Origin: an uncultured Pyrinomonas sp.
Lineage (GTDB): Bacteria; Acidobacteriota; Blastocatellia; Pyrinomonadales; Pyrinomonadaceae
Direction of reading: 5' to 3'
DNA: 8,370 bases
Assembly: GCA_937135995.1 (NCBI GenBank)
Contig: CAKZOF010000067.1
Coordinates: 1-8,370 of the forward strand
In this document: positions 6,057 through 8,370 of the stretch, piece by piece
How the letters are laid out: each line of letters opens with the position of its first letter
Position numbering within the stretch: the first letter of the stretch is position 1
The notes under the pieces: model-generated
Database searches by the model: none
What the model saw: the letters and a program-made list of their open reading frames with translations, nothing else
What the model was told of the DNA's origin: nothing
Translations under genes and position numbers: made by a program

Positions 6057-8370
6057 ATGAAACTATCTCCGACAGAGATCTACAACGGACGGCGAATCTT
6101 CTTCATCGGCGGCACGGGCTTTCTCGGCAAAGTGACGCTGAGCATGTTGCTCCATCGCTTTCCCAACGTCGGGCGCGTGTACGTCACGGTGCGCGCTCGT
6201 TCGCAAGCCGAATCCGAAGCCCGTTTCTGGAACCACATCCTGCCGTCGCCACCCTTCGATCCGCTGCGCGAACGATTGGGTGGTGCGCTCGAAGGCTTCA
6301 TCAACGACAAGGTACGCATCGTCGGTGGCGACATTGGCGAACCCAACCTCGGCTTCACGGAAGAAGAAGCGCAAGCGATCGCCGACGACATCGACATCAT
6401 CATCAACAGTGCGGGCAACGTCACGTTCAACCCGACGCTGGAGAGCGCGCTTCGCACCAACGTCGTCGGCACGCAGAACGTCATCTCGTTCGCCAAAAGG
6501 ATGCGCCGTCCGGCGCTCCTGCACGTTTCGACCTGTTTCGTCGCGGGCAACCGCTCCGGTCCGGTTTGGGAGAGCGATCCCGTGGTCGGCTATTTTCCGC
6601 GCCGCGAGGAGATGCCCGACGTCGAATTTTCGCCCGAGCAAGAGATACGCGACTGCGCACGGCTCGCCGAGCGCGTCCGCGAAGAGGCCAAAGACGCCAT
6701 GATGCAAGCGCGTTTTCGCGAACTGGCGCGCGAGCGTCTGATTGAAGAGGGGCGCGATCCGGATGACCCGGAAGCTCTGAGTTTGGCCATCGCGCGCGAA
6801 CGCAAGGTGTGGACGCGCAACCGCTTGACCGAACTCGGCATCGAGCGCGCGCGTTTCTGGGGCTGGCCCAACATCTACACTTACACGAAGAGCTTGGGCG
6901 AGCAACTGGTTGCCGCCGAAACCGGCATCGTGCGCACCATCGTCCGCCCGAGCATCGTCGAATCTTCAGTCGAATACCCGTTCCCCGGTTGGAACGAAGG
7001 CTTTACGACCACCGCGCCGCTCATCTTCATCTCGCTCAAAGGACAGACGCAGATCCCGGTCAAAGAGGATCTCGTGCTCGACATCACGCCGGTCGATCTC
7101 GTCGCCAGCGTCATGCTCGCGGCAGCGGCGGAAGCGTGCGTCGCCGAACCGCGCCTCGTCTATCAGGCGGCGACCGGCGACAGCAACCCGAACGAACTGC
7201 GGCGCATCGTCGGCCTTCTCGGCCTCTACAAACGCAGACACTTCAAAGAGAAAGAGACCGGTTTCAGGCTCATCAACGAGATCGCCGGGCGCATGGAAGC
7301 CGCGCCCGTCAGTCCGGCGCGTTTCGATCGCACCTCAACGCCGATGATCAACGAGGCGGCCAAGCGCGTCTCGTCGTTTCTTGATTGGGCACGACCGCGC
7401 TGGGGCAGCGGGCGGCTGACCGACATCATTGACCGAGCCAAAGAGCGGGTCGATCATATCGAGCGCGTGACGCGCGAAACGCGCGAAGCCTTCGAACTGT
7501 TCCGCCCCTTCATGGTCGAAAACGCCTACATCTTCCGCGCCGATAATGTGCGCTCCCTTTTCGCGCGCATACGCAAAGACGAACAGAAGCTCTTGCCCTG
7601 GTACCCGGAGCGGCTCGACTGGTACGACTACTGGCTCAACATCCACTTCCCGGGGCTCAAGAAATGGGTCTTCCCCAAGCTCGAAGAGGACATGCGCGCG
7701 CAACCCAAGCGGGTCTACACCTACCGCGATCTCATCGAGCTTTTCGAGACGACGACCAAGCGGCACGCGACGCGCGTCGCGATGCGCATCGAGCGCGACG
7801 GGCGCCAAGAGCAGTATACCTACGCCGATCTACACGAACTGGCGACACGCGCGGCAGGCTTTTTGGCCGCACATGGCATTCAGCCCGGCGATCGCGTGCT
7901 GCTCGCCAGTCAAAACGCGCCCGAGTGGGGCATGAGCTACTTCGGCGTTCTGAAAGCCGGCGCAACGTGCGTGCCCGTCGATCCGCAAAGTTCGACGGAT
8001 GAGATAGTCAACTTCGCTCGCGCCGCTGAAGCTGCGGGCCTCATCATCAGCGAGAAGGTGGACGAAGAGCATCCTGAACTGCGCACGCGACTGCGCGAAG
8101 CTGGATTGGAACGGACACAAGTTTGGACATTTGAGGAAGTCTTCGCGCTGCCCGACGAACGGACGGAAGCCGAAAGGACGTCGCTCCTTCCAGCGCGCGT
8201 TCCGGCCAATACGATCGCCTCGCTCATCTTCACTTCGGGCACCACGGGCCGCCCCAAAGGCGTCATGCTCTCGCATCGGAACTTCACGCACATGGTTTCG
8301 ATGCTCACTTCCATCATCGACATGTCAACGCGCGACGGCGTGCTTTCGGTCCTGCCGCTCCATCACACGT
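6057..8370 (+). CDS. Fatty acyl-CoA reductase fused to AMP-dependent acyl ligase, 3'-truncated
   Basis: The frame runs open from ATG 6057 to the window end (771 codons plus one base). Residues about 11-400 form an extended SDR (NAD_binding_4, 'male sterility') acyl-CoA reductase domain. It has the NAD(P) loop GGTGFLGK (18-25), INSAGNVTF (116-124), S158 in HVSTCFV, and catalytic YTYTK (Y274, K278). A charged helical insert lies at about 193-265. Residues about 420-545 resemble the reductase C-terminal region (FRADNVRSL; DWYDYWLNIHFPGLKKWVFP). From about 553 an ANL-family adenylating domain begins, with YTYADLHELATRAAGFL, PGDRVLLASQNAPEW and the phosphate loop FTSGTTGRPKGVMLSH (725-740). It is cut at LPLHHT, so most of the ligase, and anything after it, is outside the window. 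The expected role is to activate a fatty acid and reduce it to an aldehyde or alcohol for wax, fatty alcohol or ether lipid synthesis. The Shine-Dalgarno is weak (AGAGAAG). The gene is 35 bp after the LarA-like gene, probably co-transcribed. Confidence 0.9.
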   Translation, partial: MKLSPTEIYNGRRIFFIGGTGFLGKVTLSMLLHRFPNVGRVYVTVRARSQAESEARFWNHILPSPPFDPLRERLGGALEGFINDKVRIVGGDIGEPNLGFTEEEAQAIADDIDIIINSAGNVTFNPTLESALRTNVVGTQNVISFAKRMRRPALLHVSTCFVAGNRSGPVWESDPVVGYFPRREEMPDVEFSPEQEIRDCARLAERVREEAKDAMMQARFRELARERLIEEGRDPDDPEALSLAIARERKVWTRNRLTELGIERARFWGWPNIYTYTKSLGEQLVAAETGIVRTIVRPSIVESSVEYPFPGWNEGFTTTAPLIFISLKGQTQIPVKEDLVLDITPVDLVASVMLAAAAEACVAEPRLVYQAATGDSNPNELRRIVGLLGLYKRRHFKEKETGFRLINEIAGRMEAAPVSPARFDRTSTPMINEAAKRVSSFLDWARPRWGSGRLTDIIDRAKERVDHIERVTRETREAFELFRPFMVENAYIFRADNVRSLFARIRKDEQKLLPWYPERLDWYDYWLNIHFPGLKKWVFPKLEEDMRAQPKRVYTYRDLIELFETTTKRHATRVAMRIERDGRQEQYTYADLHELATRAAGFLAAHGIQPGDRVLLASQNAPEWGMSYFGVLKAGATCVPVDPQSSTDEIVNFARAAEAAGLIISEKVDEEHPELRTRLREAGLERTQVWTFEEVFALPDERTEAERTSLLPARVPANTIASLIFTSGTTGRPKGVMLSHRNFTHMVSMLTSIIDMSTRDGVLSVLPLHHT

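Noticed and set aside
6063..6905. Long minus-strand open frame (280 codons) opposite the reductase
   Set aside because: It is antisense to strongly recognisable reductase motifs, and its composition is that of a reverse-frame shadow.

Overview
The window is a GC-rich bacterial chromosome segment with five genes, the outer two cut by the window ends. The N-terminally cut first gene is a very large TonB-dependent receptor of the 'Oar-like' type (the NRSFFFFSYEGLR block, a long beta-barrel and a terminal aromatic residue). Together with the WG-repeat protein and the lipid-type operon this suggests an Acidobacteriota genome, perhaps class Blastocatellia. That assignment is inference from gene style; no rRNA or other marker is present.

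Layout. Bases 1-2340: 3' part of the TonB-dependent receptor (+). Bases 2486-3085: a secreted protein of about four and a half WG repeats (+). Bases 3086-3628: a mostly non-coding stretch holding two identical 37-bp direct repeats separated by 35 bp and a small zinc-ribbon-like gene on the minus strand (3235-3459). An AT-rich divergent promoter region (about 3460-3628) follows. Bases 3629-8370: three closely spaced + strand genes that look like one operon. They are a HAD-IB phosphatase-like protein, a LarA-like (DUF2088, nickel-pincer) protein of 532 residues, and the first 771 residues of a fused fatty acyl-CoA reductase / AMP-dependent acyl ligase that runs off the window.

How the genes may work together. 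The last gene carries both an acyl-activating module and an acyl-CoA reductase module, so one polypeptide could activate a fatty acid and reduce it to a fatty aldehyde or alcohol. The upstream HAD protein could remove a phosphate from a lipid or polyol intermediate. The LarA-like protein could epimerise a hydroxylated (2-hydroxyacid-like) intermediate. A plausible reading is a membrane-lipid pathway (fatty alcohol, wax ester or ether lipid). I know of no described pathway that uses a LarA homologue this way, so this operon is the most interesting part of the window. The HAD protein has an unusual Asp-x-Glu catalytic motif. The LarA-like protein appears to keep the cofactor lysine and the nickel-binding histidine while changing other catalytic positions.

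The second notable item is the repeat pair: its dimensions match a minimal CRISPR unit, and one copy supplies the stop codon and last residues of the zinc-ribbon gene. No tRNA, rRNA, transposase or cas gene is visible, and no convincing rho-independent terminator was found.
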